From Gossypium raimondii (taxonomy: Eukaryota > Streptophyta > Magnoliopsida > Malvales > Malvaceae), in assembly GCF_025698545.1 (NCBI RefSeq), contig NC_068571.1, positions 40,271,733 through 40,335,732 on the forward strand: a stretch of 64,000 bases of DNA, read 5' to 3'. Both the position numbers and the translations under genes were made by a program. Below the pieces are notes generated by a model. It worked only from the letters and a program-made list of their open reading frames with translations, had not been told where the DNA came from and did no database searches. Below, piece after piece: positions 1 through 12,179 of the stretch; position 1 is the first letter of the stretch, and the number at the start of each line of letters is the position of its first letter.

Positions 1-603
1 ACAATAAATATAAATGTTTTAAAATTAATTAATTAATTAAATATAACAACATGTATTATTTTCCTTAAGTAAGCAATGTATTGAATTAGTGGAAATATAT
101 TTTATATAGAATTTACCTTGAATTAATTTTTATTTTAAAATTTTTGAGATATTAAAAAATATGAGGAATTTTTATCCCAAATTTGTCGTTATCTTTTGTA
201 AGGAATTTGCCTTGAATTAATTTTTTTAAATATAGTCAATGATTACACATGATGATTATTATTGTGACAAATGATAGTTTAACTATGCCACATGGGAGTT
301 GTTTCTCTATTTTTTTATAGCCTCGTATTGCTATAGTGTATATATAATATATATATATATTAGATTTGTGGATTAAACTATAGTAGAGAATAGAAAAAAA
401 TCTAACTCATTGGATTGTTTTTGGAGATAATAAGTGTTCATCAATTCGTGATTAGAACCTACACTCTAAGTAAGTCAAGTTTCAAGAATAGCAGAGAAGA
501 TCGTGTTGGTCGAAAGCCGGGAGCATTCTTTATTGCCTATTCCAAAACAAAGGTGCGAATTTGGTAATGGGTATATTGCTATAAGTGTCACAATCACTCA
601 GTT
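1..603. other. AT-rich intergenic sequence
   Basis: No coding region, RNA gene or clear repeat unit was recognised. A short (AT)n tract lies near 340-360. Confidence 0.5.
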
Positions 604-960
604 TTAGAAAAAAAATCCCACTATGCAACAAAATTGTTTTTTAAACTGAATTTTTTCCAACATGTTTAATTGTGCTATAGTCCCTTCATGGGCAATTTCA
701 AGGATGCCCCATGCCTCTTTAGCAATAGTGCACTTTGAAATCCTCTTAAACTCCTGCTGAGCAACGCCACAGAAGATAGCATAAAGTATTTTTAGAGTTG
801 GCATTAGCAAGTCTCTTCTCATCAGCGGTCTATTCCAACTTAGACTTCAGGGTTCTTTTAGCTTTTATTTGATTTATAGGTTGCCTCCATCCAGTGAGTA
901 CAGATCTCTATACATTTTCATCAGTAGACTTGATGTAGGCTTTATTCTTATCTTTCAGTA
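604..960 (-). pseudogene. Copia-type gag (UBN2-like) fragment, decayed
   Basis: Read on the minus strand from about 960 down to 604, this gives the gag pattern of plant Copia elements: a KAYIKSTDENV start, then SVLTGW, then a later block with EFKRISKCTIAKEAWGILE and HEGT. That last block is the conserved UBN2/gag core. Two in-frame stops interrupt it (after DENV and after KSKLE), and the reading frame decays after IAQLNMLEKIQF. Just upstream on the same strand lies a primer-binding-site-like stretch (1066-1078), so the piece reads as the 5' part of a minus-strand element. There is no sign of function. It could be a remnant of any Ty1/Copia lineage. Confidence 0.7.
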
Positions 961-1065
961 GGCATAGTTGTTATTATCCAACATAAAGGGCTGAGTAGTT
1001 AAATATCCTTCCATATCTAACAATTAGCAAGACCAGGAAACACCACTATCTATGTTAAGTAGGAA

Positions 1066-1078
1066 GCTCTAATATCAA
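1066..1078 (-). other. Primer-binding-site-like motif of the decayed Copia element
   Basis: The minus strand reads TTGATATTAGAGC, two changes from the usual TTGGTATCAGAGC complementary to initiator tRNA-Met. It is directly followed on the plus strand by TGTTG (from 1080), which fits the end of an LTR. The outer end of that LTR was not found. Confidence 0.45.
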
Positions 1079-1079
1079 T

Positions 1080-2442
1080 TGTTGAATTGAATCATTGCTA
1101 ATTAGTTAAAGGATAAAATGTTTCTTAGGCAAAGAAAGAGTTGTTTCTCCAAGTAGCTTAGATATATATATATATATATATATGTTTTGTAATAGACAAT
1201 AATGTATCTCTGATTTTCTCTTCAAGGGAGTTTTCTTTGGAGATTTGTTTATTGATAGAAATTTCAACTCAAGTTTTCAAGGATTGTAGGTAGAATTCTT
1301 CGTAACTTCAAATTGCTTAATTAGCTTGATTAGAAGTCGTTTGAAATCCTTTGTTGGTGTTAAATCTAAACATCAAACCCTACGTCATTAAATTGGGTTT
1401 CATCTTTTCACAAATTTATCTAATTTTTGTAACCAAGAATTAATTGAAATTTGGTTCTTATTTTTTGTTCATATTGTAATTCCATAGAAAAGCCTTCAAA
1501 GTGTTTCAAGAAAAGACGCTTTTTGTTCTCCGAAATCCAGAATGTTTCTAGTTTTCATTCTTCAATATTTTTTCCCCATATTATTATCATTCAACTCTTT
1601 GCTTGAGATTTCAAAAACACATCAAGTACTTAACCTCCACTTCATTCTTTCCGACTCCAAGCTGATGCTGGGTTTCAGCTTTCTCAAAGAAATATTTATA
1701 ACAACTAAAAATTGGTCATTGGAGAAGTTGTTAAACATCAACATACTCTCTATCTGCATAAAAACGACGAATGAAGATTTCCCATCACGTATAAACTTCA
1801 CTTTCTTTACATGGAAATCGCATATACAAAATCTTGTTTTCTTCTAACCCATTCATCATATAAACATATGCATATAACAGGGATACCACCAAAAAGGAGC
1901 TTGTCTCTTCTTATAAAATTATGTCTGGGAGTTTTTTTGGACAAAATTTACAGTAAGTCAACTTGATAGCTACCTTGTCCTTAAAATAACCTCTTGATCA
2001 TTCAAAGGAGGTGGAGCAATTTTGGACTTTACTTGATGTCTTTTCTAATGCTTACAATTGTAAAGACATGAAATTTTCGCGAAAAAGAAAGATTTTAAAT
2101 TACCATATTGATATTCGGTGTAGAATTAGTATATTTATTAATGTTTAATTGGTTGTTTACATCTGTATAATATTTATGATGACTTCAATAAAATGGAAGA
2201 CAATAATTGTTTCTGAGTTGTATTTATTTGAGTTTTTATTTTATAAAAATATCCATATTCTTCGAATATAAGCTATTAAAAAATATAAAATATTCAACAT
2301 ATTTATGTTAAACACATACAATATCTAGGCTATCAGATAAATTCATCGTCGACAATTGAATGGTATAATATAGGAAAATTTTTATCCATGCCAAATACAA
2401 AAAGTGATGCTTGGTCCAATCAAAAGAATCTATCATCTGATT
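1080..2442. other. AT-rich sequence, probably old LTR plus spacer
   Basis: The first few hundred bases are probably the decayed LTR belonging to the gag fragment, but no outer boundary or target duplication is visible. A 101-codon open frame at 1542-1847 has no recognisable domain and is probably chance. Nothing else is supported. Confidence 0.35.
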
Positions 2443-2701
2443 CAGGGGCAAAGTCAGAATCTTTTTTTTTGGGCGATATTAAATTGTAATTTTTACGATA
2501 ATAAAAATGTAATTTCACCATTTTAATAGCATCTATCTTTATAATTTTTAAAGGATTGAATCAAATGTTTATCATTTTAGGGGGACAAAGTATAATTTTA
2601 CCTTTACTAATTTAAAATTTTAAAAATTTCAAAGGGATTAAATAGAAAATTTTCTATTTTAGGGGGGCAGGGCTCCTGCCAACCCCTTGGTTTTGCCCCT
2701 G
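2443..2701. mobile_element. hAT-type MITE, 259 bp
   Basis: The ends are inverted: the left reads CAGGGGCAAAGTCAG and the right, reverse-complemented, reads CAGGGGCAAAACCAAG. The flanks carry an 8-bp near-duplication, ATCTGATT (2435-2442) and ATTTGATT (2702-2709), the size made by hAT transposases. The interior is noncoding, with G-runs near 2580 and 2660. CAGGGG termini are common in plant hAT MITEs. The element is non-autonomous and has no coding capacity. Confidence 0.75.
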
Positions 2702-2865
2702 ATTTGATTGCTTTTCCACTTTCATTCGTTTACAAATAAACTCCAACCAAAAAGAGAAAGGAAAAAAGAAGAAGAAGATATAGTTGGGAATGAAATTTTG
2801 TAAATTGTATCCCCTTTGACAGAAAATGGAGGGATCAATTGATGTATTCTTTTAATTGTATTCGT

Positions 2866-2939
2866 CGGGACTGATGAGTCTTAAACCCACAGCTTTCATC
2901 TTGACAGGGCGGTGCTCTAACCAATTAAATTACAATCCT
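2866..2939 (-). pseudogene. trnD-GUC: Decayed plastid-type tRNA-Asp(GUC) gene in nuclear DNA
   Basis: On the minus strand this 74-nt stretch follows plastid trnD-GUC end to end: the acceptor start GGATTGTA, the D-loop AATTGGTTAGAGC, the anticodon region CCGCCCTGTCAAG and the 3' arm CAGTCCCG. The length equals that of the plastid gene as I remember it. The differences I count are almost all C-to-T or G-to-A, including in the anticodon stem and T-loop (TTCGA has become TTTAA), so stems are broken and the gene is dead. It is probably part of a plastid DNA insertion; flanking sequence down to about 2780 may belong too. A mitochondrial plastid-derived trnD is an alternative source. Confidence 0.75.
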
Positions 2940-4926
2940 AGGGAAATAAAGAAAAATGTAAAACATAGGTAGTCTTATGATTTCATTCAAACTATTTATG
3001 TTTAGATTTTAAATTCAAATCGCCCAGTTGTAACAAGTAAAGGCACGTGTGATATATTGATATCTATATGAACATGCACTTTGAGTGAGAGCGACACAAA
3101 TTATTAGTTACTAAGAATCCTTTTGTTCGACACTCGTGCTAAATTCAAGTAACATAAATACATATAATAAACCGCTTATACATGTACTAGAATTTATCAC
3201 AAAACATTTAAATAAATAAAATAATTACTTTCTAATTTAATATTTTATATATTTTCATTAATTAAATTAATTTCACTTTAACTCCAATCATAAAATTAAA
3301 ACTAAGGAAGATTTGATCATAATATATACATATAAAATAAGTTAATGTAATGAAATATTTGACTCTTAATTGTCAATTACATTCCTTTAAAGAGATTGGG
3401 CGGAAGGCTAGCTTGTCACCCCGTAGGACACCATTCCTTAAAATAATAGAAAAATGAAATTATATTCTAAGAATGAGATACAGAGTTATTATGAATACAA
3501 AATTAAAGTAATATTATTTATTTAGATCAAATTGATATTTAGAGTTATATTTTGTTACCCGAATTTTTCCATTTCCGTTAGCTTATAATTTAGCAACACT
3601 TAGTAAGCTGTTACATGCAATCACATGGAAATAAAGTGAGAATAGATTTTTTAAAAACCTTTGTAATTTTAATGATAAAGTTACAGTTATTGAAAATGCC
3701 TACTACAACTTCATCTTAATCTAGGGTTTGCAGATAAAATATTTGGTTCCTCCATTCACAATCACAAGTTCAAGCTCAAAATATAGCAATAGTTCCAAGA
3801 GGATTTATAAACTTTTATCTCCCTGCAAACAAAACAAAAATAATATAATAAACCCAGCAATGTTAAGTTAACGAAAGATATATACCAAAATTTAGGGTTT
3901 GAAATTAAAGGAAAGATTGGTTCAAGATTTTCAATCACTAATGGAGCAGTGAGCAATTTACTTTAGGGAGTAGATGATGTTTTAAGCCTTTGAAAAACAT
4001 TAGATACAAAGAAATTTCTTATTCTTCTCCATTTTATTTGTCAATTTTAGTTGGTTTAGTATTGCTTTTCAAAAACAAATTTGTTGTATAAAAATTATTT
4101 TGAAAAGTTGGACTTAAGATTTAAAATATTCTATTGCTGTCAAAAAATACTATAAAAAGTTAGAATATTGCTTTTAGATAGGTTGTAATGTAAAAAAAAA
4201 TATGAAATATTAATTTTAAATATTTTAAAGTAATTAATATAAATTATTTATATAATTTGAATAGAAAATAAAATTCATAATTTTGATATTAAAACGACAA
4301 ACATAACTCTCGTAAATAAATACAAAAAATTAATTGACTTGAATGCAAAATGTTTTTCAATTTCACAAAAGAAATGGTATCCGGTTAATTCGTGACACTA
4401 ATTCAAATAGAGATTCTCTGTCAATCATATATTATGCTATATATATATATAAATTGTTAAAGAAAAGGGATCCGATGATTAATATTTTAATAAAAATTAA
4501 AATTATGGTGTTGGATCTCATAATGTAAGACTGGCTTTGCATGGGCAACGAAGAGGGGCAGGCCAAATGTAGGGAAGAAAAATGTTTGAATTGCTCAAGA
4601 AAATGATAATGTTAAAATTACAAAACAATTACGCACATTGCATTGGTTTTGAAGTCATAGCATAGATTCTGTTCTTAAGAACCAGAAATATGGGATCTTT
4701 TACCCTTCATACATCAATTTCTTTACAATTTAACCTAGTTAATTTTTTATTATTTTATTTAAAGTTACAGTTAAGTTTGATACCAAGTCTTTAGAACTCT
4801 TAAATTAATGAAAGAACCCAAATTAAAGATATAAAAATTTACACTAGTTGGTTCCTTGGTGGAGTCCAAGTCCAGGAAATTACAGATCATTTTATTTGAG
4901 TAGTCTAGAATAATATTTGCAGGCCT
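2940..4926. other. AT-rich intergenic sequence
   Basis: No credible gene was found. Short open frames here have no domain or exon structure. The last few hundred bases are the upstream region of the zinc-finger gene. Confidence 0.5.
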
Positions 4927-4927
4927 C

Positions 4928-4935
4928 TATAAATA
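4928..4935 (+). promoter_or_regulatory. TATA box of the zinc-finger gene
   Basis: TATAAATA lies 79 bp upstream of the chosen ATG at 5014, the expected spacing for a short plant 5' leader. It is the only such motif in the proximal region with a gene downstream. Confidence 0.6.
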
Positions 4936-5013
4936 TAAACAAAAACACCTTCACTATCCTCAAGTTGACCACGCCTCATTTTCCTTTCCTTTTTGATTCT
5001 CCCAAGTGGTGGA

Positions 5014-5559
5014 ATGGAGACTGATCAGCCTGCACCAGAAAACCCAGACAAGGCATCCTCGGATGAACAAGGTGCAAGCCCTGCAAGATCCTATGACTGC
5101 ACTTTTTGTAAGAGAGGTTTCTCCAATGCACAAGCCCTTGGTGGCCACATGAATATTCACCGTAGAGACAAAGCCAAGCTCAAACAACCTTCTCCAACTC
5201 ATGAAACTACTGCTACTACCCAACAATCTAATTTCGACATCTCCAAGATCATCCCCTCCTATTCTCACACACCAAGCAGCCATGGAAAGTGGCGTTGGGT
5301 TCTTCAGGATGATGGTGCTGATGCCAGAACAGACAAAACCAGTGACCATATTGTCGGATCACAAATCCGACAACTGCCTTTGTTTGATGAAAAACCTTCC
5401 AAATCAGATCAAAATCCCAGAAGCCAAGTTCAGGAGGGCCTTGAGAAAGGGTTTTCATCCACCCAACCTCCATTAGGGTCTGAATTGGATCTTGAACTTA
5501 GATTGGGACCTGAGCCTCACGATTCATCGCCACCAAAGACCACCAAAAAGTTCTTTTAA
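5014..5559 (+). CDS. TAC1/SUPERMAN-type C2H2 zinc-finger repressor with EAR motif
   Basis: This single-exon 181-residue protein is a likely nuclear DNA-binding transcriptional repressor. It has one C2H2 finger with ligands C29, C32, H45 and H49. The plant-specific QALGGH core lies at 40-45, followed by basic [10 protein letters not shown]. Near the C-terminus LDLELRLG (158-165) matches the LxLxL EAR repression motif that recruits TOPLESS-type co-repressors. The middle is low-complexity and polar. The length, single finger, C-terminal EAR and lack of introns fit the TAC1/RABBIT EARS/KNUCKLES group; the sequence before the finger ([13 protein letters not shown]) looks closest to TAC1. The ATG at 5014 is the first in frame and sits 79 bp after a TATA box. 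Exact orthology is not settled. Family members control telomerase activation, branching or floral organ growth. Confidence 0.88.
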   Translation: METDQPAPENPDKASSDEQGASPARSYDCTFCKRGFSNAQALGGHMNIHRRDKAKLKQPSPTHETTATTQQSNFDISKIIPSYSHTPSSHGKWRWVLQDDGADARTDKTSDHIVGSQIRQLPLFDEKPSKSDQNPRSQVQEGLEKGFSSTQPPLGSELDLELRLGPEPHDSSPPKTTKKFF

Positions 5560-6564
5560 CCTCCACATAAACAACAATAATCCATATTATATACCATGGT
5601 ACGTTTTCTTCTTTCCTGTTATTTTTATTATTGTAATTATTTTAAAAAAAAAAATTGTCGGATGATAAATGCTATTATGCCTCAAACCTCAAAATAATTA
5701 TGATTGTATTTATTTATTTTTCCAATTTCTTTCATGTATTTAATTAACATTTAGTTTGTTCGGATTTAAATATCAATTCTTCTTTTTCTTGTTTTGGTAC
5801 ATAAATATAATCTTCTATTTCTCAAATTTTATGCTAATTAACATTGGAGATATTTCTTGTTTTCGTTATTTTCTAGGGTTTGGCTTTGGTTCAAATCGAA
5901 AACAATGAAAATATGCAACATTAATGATTAGTAAAAGAACAGAATTTCTTTTACCTAATGTTTTACACATTAATCCAAACAGAAGATTATAAACAAGTGA
6001 TTCTTGTCAAAAGCTGACAGCGATTAACGACAGGTTTTCATTAAACTCGTCTCTGGTTGATTTTTCCGAGACCTTACTACATAACATAAACTAGGCTTGA
6101 AAACTTTGAACCAACTGATTATGGATTTAAGGGCAGGGTTTTTTAAAGCCTAAATTAGTTTGATATCATTAGATATATTAATCGACAAACGTTTAACTCC
6201 AAGTGCAGCATGCAATGCATGCATGTCAATGCATATGTTTCATATCAAAAGAATTTCGATTTCTTCAAATGAAGTTCGTGACATTTTTTACTAGCTTATA
6301 TATGAAAGTACTTGACAGGGGCTATTCAGATGCTGTACTAATCATTTGCACTGGAATCTTCTGCAAATATACATATATACATACATATGCACTTCTTTTG
6401 CACGAACCCTCATTAAGAAACTAATTAATAAATCTTGCATGCCTTGATATATGATATTGAATTCTCCAATTTGACATTTTCCTTGAATATATTCATGCGC
6501 AACAGATATTCCAAATATGATATAAAAGTATAATCACCGAATATATAAAAGAAATTCTATTGAA
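5560..6564. other. 3' flank and intergenic sequence
   Basis: This holds the 3' untranslated region of the zinc-finger gene, then AT-rich sequence. No gene was recognised. Confidence 0.5.
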
Positions 6565-7895
6565 GAATATTTGGATTTTTTAAAAAATTCTATGCTAAGT
6601 ATAGATTTTAGCTAATATATATTACTGAACTGAAGTGATTCAGAATCCATATGTATATATACATCTAAAATATTGCATTGAGTATAGTTTAGAAATAATG
6701 GTTTCTTAGTGCCATAATTTGGATACTCAGTATATTCTTGAATTTTTGTCAAATTCAAGTGCTCTTCAAGATATTTGAATCTACATCCTTAAATATATAT
6801 GAATGTACTCTTCAATTCATCTTATGTTTCAATCTAATCCCAGTAAATTGGACCATGTTGTGAAAGCATAATATGGAATTGTTTTCTTTAAACCCCTACA
6901 GATCATTCAAGATTTTGAATAAGAATATCTCCTACTATTCAAACTTGCATTCTCAAACACAAAGGAATGCACTCTATAAAACAAATAAGATTTAATTTAT
7001 AAAGTGCACTTCAGAAGATGGAGATCTTTTGCATTTGAGGATGTGGATTCGAATATGTACAAGTGTAGTTATGGGTGACAAAATCTTGAGGTACACTCAA
7101 AGAAAATTTTCAGATTACACTTTCACAAGTCATCTAATAAGTTGAGTCAAGTTATGACATAAAATGCAACTTTATATATTTAAACCAGGCACAAGCCGTG
7201 CCATGTTGAGAGAGCATAATCCGAAATATTTGGATTTTTTTTATTAAAAATTCTATGCTTAGTATAGATTTTAGCTAATATATATTATTGAGCTGAAGTG
7301 ATTCAGAATCCATATCTATATATACATCTAAATCATTGCATTGAGTACAGTTGAGAAATAATGGTTTCTTAGTGCCATAATTTGGATATATGTTCTTGAA
7401 AGTTTTGTAAAATTCAAGTGCTCAACATATTTGAAGAATTCAAGTGTGGTTAAGGATATTTAAATCTAAATCTTCAATTGTATAGAAATTCATTCTGCAA
7501 TTCATCTTATGTCATAATCTAATATGGAATTGTTTTCTTTAAACATCCATAGGTCATTTAAGATTTTGTTACCCTTAAAGAGTGTTTCCACCTATTCGGA
7601 CTCACATCTTCAAACACAAATGAGTGCATCATTTAGAATAAATACAATTTGTTCTATAGAGCGCACTCCAGAAGATGGAACTTTCTGGTATTTGAGGACG
7701 TGGATTCAAATATGTGCACGTGTACTTGAGGGTGGCAAAATCTCGTGGGACCAATGGATGTCCAAAGAAAATTTCAATTTATGCCTTCACACGAGTCATC
7801 CAATAAGCTATGTCAAGTCTTGACATAAAATGCAATTTTTTTATATTTTAATCATGCACGGTCCTTTGTACCATGTTGGGAGAGCATAATTCGAA
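6565..7895. repeat. Two-copy tandem duplication, unit about 660 bp
   Basis: The segment at about 6565-7221 is repeated at about 7222-7895. Shared blocks keep order and spacing: GTGATTCAGAATCCATAT occurs near 6635 and 7298, GGAATTGTTTTCTTTAAAC near 6874 and 7525, and CAGAAGATGGA near 7012 and 7669. The offset is about 651-663 bp. A third partial copy of the junction (CCATGTTGGGAGAGCATAAT) lies near 7870. By eye the copies are roughly 80% alike, with small indels. No coding capacity is conserved between them, so an open frame at 7524-7823 in the second copy is probably chance. Confidence 0.8.
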
Positions 7896-8696
7896 TTTGT
7901 TCTCTTTAGGCAAATTTTTACTATCCTGAAGTGTGCTTCTAGAAATTCTCATTTCTTAAGGAGGCAAAAGCACACTAAAGGATGGAAGGAAAGAGAGGGG
8001 TAGGAAGATATATTCATATATATTTATAATTTATTTATTTATTTAAAGTAAATAAATTGTTTAGAAACCTTATAATATATGTTATTTATGGGTATTCTAG
8101 AAATACATTAAGAAAACATAAAAATAATTTTTAATATGCAATGTTTTTAAGAAGTGTTTCAGGCTAGATTAAATTTCCAATTGTTATTCAAATTTGATCT
8201 AAAAATACTAATTACATAAGGAATAGTCCTTAATACTCGCAGTTCAAATTTTGAAGATGTAAATCCCTTCCCACCATAAAATAAATATTAAACTACAATT
8301 TTAATTTTAGAGGGTCAAAACATTATTTTATTTAAAAAGTGAATATAACTTAAAAATAAAATATAAAATGATTGATTTTTATTTATTTGAAAATTAAATA
8401 TTATAAAAAGAATGAAAATTTATCAAATAATGTCCAAAATGGATAAAACAAAGTGGAATCCAAAATTAAGATGTAACCAAACCAAATTATGAGGGATAAA
8501 TAGAAAATCCAAATCCACCCATCCTTTCATCGCTGCCTACACTAATATGATATATTTGATTTTATAATTTAGTGATCATATTTTGAAGTTTAAATTTATA
8601 ATTTTGTTAATTTAAATTAATTAAATGACTAAAATTACATTAGTTATGGTATTGTAATCTTTATTAGATGTTTAACGAAAATTTAAAAAAAATGTA
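7896..8696. other. AT-rich intergenic sequence
   Basis: No gene or clear element was recognised. Confidence 0.5.
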
Positions 8697-9305
8697 AATT
8701 GGGATTGCTGTTAACAATTGTTTTCATTTTCATCACCAAATTTTAATAACTCAAAATAAAATTTGTCTTTTGATTTTTTATAAAAAAATTGAGTTAATCA
8801 GTATGGAGATAAAACCCAAGTTATTTTGTGTAATTCAATTCTTAGTAAAAATCATTTTTCTTTCTTAAAATCCAGTTTTTCCCTAAAGAAACACAACCCT
8901 TTTATTGAATAAAACTAAAATTAATTATAAAAATAAAAACCGAAGTAAAACTTTAGGTTTTTCCTTTTATTGGGAGAAAACGAAATTTATTTCTAAAAGG
9001 AAAAAATTAAATTGTTTTTCTATAAAAACCAAATAATTTAATGTAAATACCATGTTTTCCTTCTACTCAAAAAATTAAATTAATTATAAAAAGAAAAGAG
9101 AAAAAATAAATTAAAATGATAAAATAATTTTCTTCATAAAAATCAAAGTTTTTCCTATAAAACCCCAAGAGCCTTTTCCTTTTACTAGAAAAAAATAAAA
9201 TTAATTCTAATTTAAAAGAAAAGATGAAATGAGTACACAAAATGAAAACTTATTAAAGTTGAGTGACTAAAATGAAAATAATTGTTAACGACGATTGCCC
9301 AATTT
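8697..9305. mobile_element. MITE-like element with inverted-repeat arms of about 70 bp
   Basis: The left arm (8697-8768) and right arm (about 9235-9305) are inverted copies. Both read AAATTGGG, then an ATTG/AATCG block, GTTAACAATT, and TTTTCATTTT followed by TCA. The interior is noncoding and A/T-rich. The target duplication was not resolved, so the superfamily is unknown. A long-TIR MULE-type MITE is likely. Confidence 0.6.
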
Positions 9306-9649
9306 GCAATTTCTTTTATTTTCAATGCCCAAAACGAAAACTTATGAAAATTGAGCCACCAATTGTATAGTTTTCCTTATAAATTTTGAATTTTACCTTC
9401 TTTTTTTTTTTTAAAGTATAGGACTTTATATTTTATTTATTGCTAATAAAGTCTTTGTTTAGTGGTAAAAGAGACATGTGAATTTTGAAGTTTTATATTT
9501 GAATCATGCCATCATGTGTAAACTCTCTTCAATGTATTTTGATGTTTAGTTTGATTTTTCATTATAAATTATGATTGTAGCTATTCAAACTATATTGATT
9601 GCAATTATAATTATATTTTTTTATAAAAAAACTTATATTTCTTATTATA
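9306..9649. other. AT-rich spacer
   Basis: Nothing was recognised. Confidence 0.4.
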
Positions 9650-10984
9650 GGTTAAAGTAGTAAAAAAATTCATGTACTTTTTCGAAAAATCAATTAAGTT
9701 CTTCCGTGAAGAAAACATTCAATAAAGCCTCAAACGTTAAAAATTCATCAATTAAGCTTTTCGATCAACAACTTTCGCCATTGATAATTATTTTGTTGAT
9801 ATGGTCATTAACTGTCGCTGAGTTAGCCATCATGATACAAACCAGTAAAAAATATTCAAAAAAAAATATTTAAAAAATTCATGTCCAAAATGAATTTGAA
9901 TAAATGGATGTCGAAATTCCTTTAAATCTGGACACCGGTTTATCTAGATTCATTCTAAACATTATTTTTAATTATAATTTTTTAAAATTATTAAAACTTT
10001 GTAAAACTTTATAAAAATTAAAAATTTAAAAAAGTTAATTAAAATTCAAGCCTAAAAGGAATACAGGTAAATGGACATTGAGGAATTTGGACTTCCATTT
10101 ATCCAAATTCATTTTGAATATATAAAATTATACCAAATTTTAAAAAGTATTAGAATTTTGTAAAACATTATAAAACATAAATAAATAAAAACAAGAAATG
10201 GAGGTTCTTGCTTTTCTTGTAAATTTTTTAAGTATGTTTTGAAATTCTAATAAATTAATAGTTTTTCATTTTTTCTAACAAATTAATAGTATCGAATTGA
10301 AATTTTAGTATTGGATTTTTTATCTAATTTGTTAATTCTGGTATTGGTTTTTATACTTTCAGGACCATTTTTATACCAACTATTAATTTCAATGTACGAT
10401 ATAAAACTATAATATCAAAAATACAGTTAAGAGTTATGGTCAAACATGTGCATAAAATGAAAAACTATATATATATATATATATATATTAGTTTAGCATA
10501 TATAGACATATACTTTCCTTTTAATTTTATTTCTCTATAATGTTTTATAATTTTTTAAAATTATATAATTTTTAAAATTTTTGTAATTTAAAACTCATGT
10601 AGAATGAAGTTGGATGTTCATTTGTTAAGGTTCATTCTAGACTCGATTTTTAAATAATATTTACTTTTTGTTTTTGTTTTTATTTTTTATTAATACTTTT
10701 TATATTTTAACAATGTTTTACAAAATTTGTAAAACATTATTTAATTTTTTAATTTTAAAAGAAAACTACAACTAGAATGAATCTAGTCAAAAAGTTGTCC
10801 AGTTCAAATGAACTTAAACAATTGGACGTCTAAGTTCATTCTAGACTTAATTTTTTAAATACTTTTTATTTTTGCTGACGTAGATCACTATGTCAACATC
10901 ATGACGATTGACTTAATGATAGTTAACATCCATGTTAGCACAGTAACAACCAATGATGGAAATTTTTAATCACTTATAAATTCT
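9650..10984. repeat. Degenerate non-autonomous element with internal repeats
   Basis: The ends are imperfect inverted copies: the left end reverse-complemented reads AGTTAATGACCATATCAAC and the right end contains AGTTAACATCCATGTTAGC. Internally a motif recurs about four times (near 9895, 10070, 10600 and 10790): GGACxTx followed by TTTATCxAGATTCATTCTA-type text and a run like TTTTGTAAAACATTATAAA. There is no coding capacity. The class is uncertain, perhaps a MULE derivative. Its right edge truncates the gypsy fragment that follows. Confidence 0.45.
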
Positions 10985-11256
10985 TTAGCACCCCTCTTTC
11001 GAATTTCTTTCACAGGGTCTACTTTAGGTGCAGTTGCAACCGGAACTGGTAGTGCAGGTTGTCCTGGACAAACCACTTTTGGCTGTGGTTGCTGATGTTG
11101 ATGAGGCTGGGCGCTTAAGTATTTCCCATAAACTGGTCGAACATTTGTGTCATCATCATAAATAAAACATTCCTAAAAGCATTTCCAGCAGTTCCCTGAC
11201 TAACTGTAGGTGCATTTCTTCTCCAGTCACATTTCTAGATCCTTCAGGCATTTTTT
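10967..11256 (-). pseudogene. Ty3/gypsy gag 5' fragment, frameshifted
   Basis: On the minus strand an ATG at 11256 opens MPEGSRN. A frame change then leads into APTVSQGTAGNAFRNVLFMM and MTQMFDQFMG. A stop and a second shift follow, then QPHQHQQPQPKVVCPGQ and VDPVKEIRKRGAKEF, a typical plant gypsy gag N-terminus. It lies just downstream of a primer-binding site and LTR on the same strand. The fragment ends abruptly at about 10985. It is non-functional. Confidence 0.65.
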
Positions 11257-11375
11257 TCAGCACTACAAAAGAATTCAGATTAGTTTAACACACACATGGA
11301 CTTAGTCAGAGGCGTATCATGTATGATGGGACGTGACTCAACCTTTGGTTTTTCGATAATCGACTCAACCTTAAC

Positions 11376-11388
11376 TCTTATACCAAAC
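11376..11388 (-). other. Primer-binding site of the truncated gypsy element
   Basis: The minus strand reads TTGGTATAAGAGT three bases after the LTR end. This is close to TGGTATCAGAGC, the complement of initiator tRNA-Met, and it fixes the element's orientation as minus. Confidence 0.6.
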
Positions 11389-12179
11389 TTGTAACACACC
11401 AAACTCGACCCTATGATAGGATCCAAGTATGGTGTGTTACTACTTAAAATCAAACTAACTTCAAAACATTTTTGGCGGAAGCTTTTAAAATTTTATAAAG
11501 TTATAAATATAAATCATTTGATAGTTGTTGCTTTACTCAGTTTAAATGGAATCATTAATAGTTTAAATAATATTCAAGCAATTTTGATATATAAGTGTAA
11601 ATATAATAATTTCATTAAACAAAATGTATTAATTTAAAATCATGTATTAATAATACTTAATAAAAGTATTATAAAACAAATCATTATCAAAACAAAAGTT
11701 CTTTATACAAATCATTTCCAAAATGCTCTTATGTGTCACTCCCACGAGTCATGCATGATACAAATACAAAGCAGTTGGCTCATGATAAAAGCAACACTTT
11801 GGCGTAATCCTTCTTACAAAGTCTTCCTTCAGTCAGCAAGCCTGAGAAGGAAAAAGGATAACAGAGTAAGTTCAAATGAACTTAGTGAGTTCCAAAAAGA
11901 AATCATACATAACATTATTGATATTACATCTGAACCTTTCTGAAGGATTCACACACATACACATAGTACGCCCAATGGCGTATACAAGACACATACAGAC
12001 TCAGTACGCTAACTTGCTTCTCACTCGGGCGTATATTGTACACCAACTTAATATAACTTAGACAAATCTATCTTCATGCTAGTCATGCACCCAGAATCAA
12101 AAGCATATCATTCAGTCATATTCACATACGTTTTCCCCATTAACTCCTCATATCATTTTCATTCAAAATAGCATGTTTT

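Noticed and set aside
1542..1847. 101-codon frame near the left edge
   Set aside because: It is hydrophobic at the start and otherwise featureless in AT-rich DNA, with no promoter or intron evidence.
4993..5013. Upstream extension of the zinc-finger protein before the ATG
   Set aside because: The extension starts at a TTG; the first ATG at 5014 fits the TATA spacing and family start.
4960..5349. Minus-strand open frame of 129 codons across the zinc-finger gene
   Set aside because: It is antisense to the zinc-finger coding region, whose domain and motif are clear; no domain is visible in the antisense frame.
7524..7823. 99-codon frame in the second tandem copy
   Set aside because: It is not conserved in the first copy, so it is probably chance.
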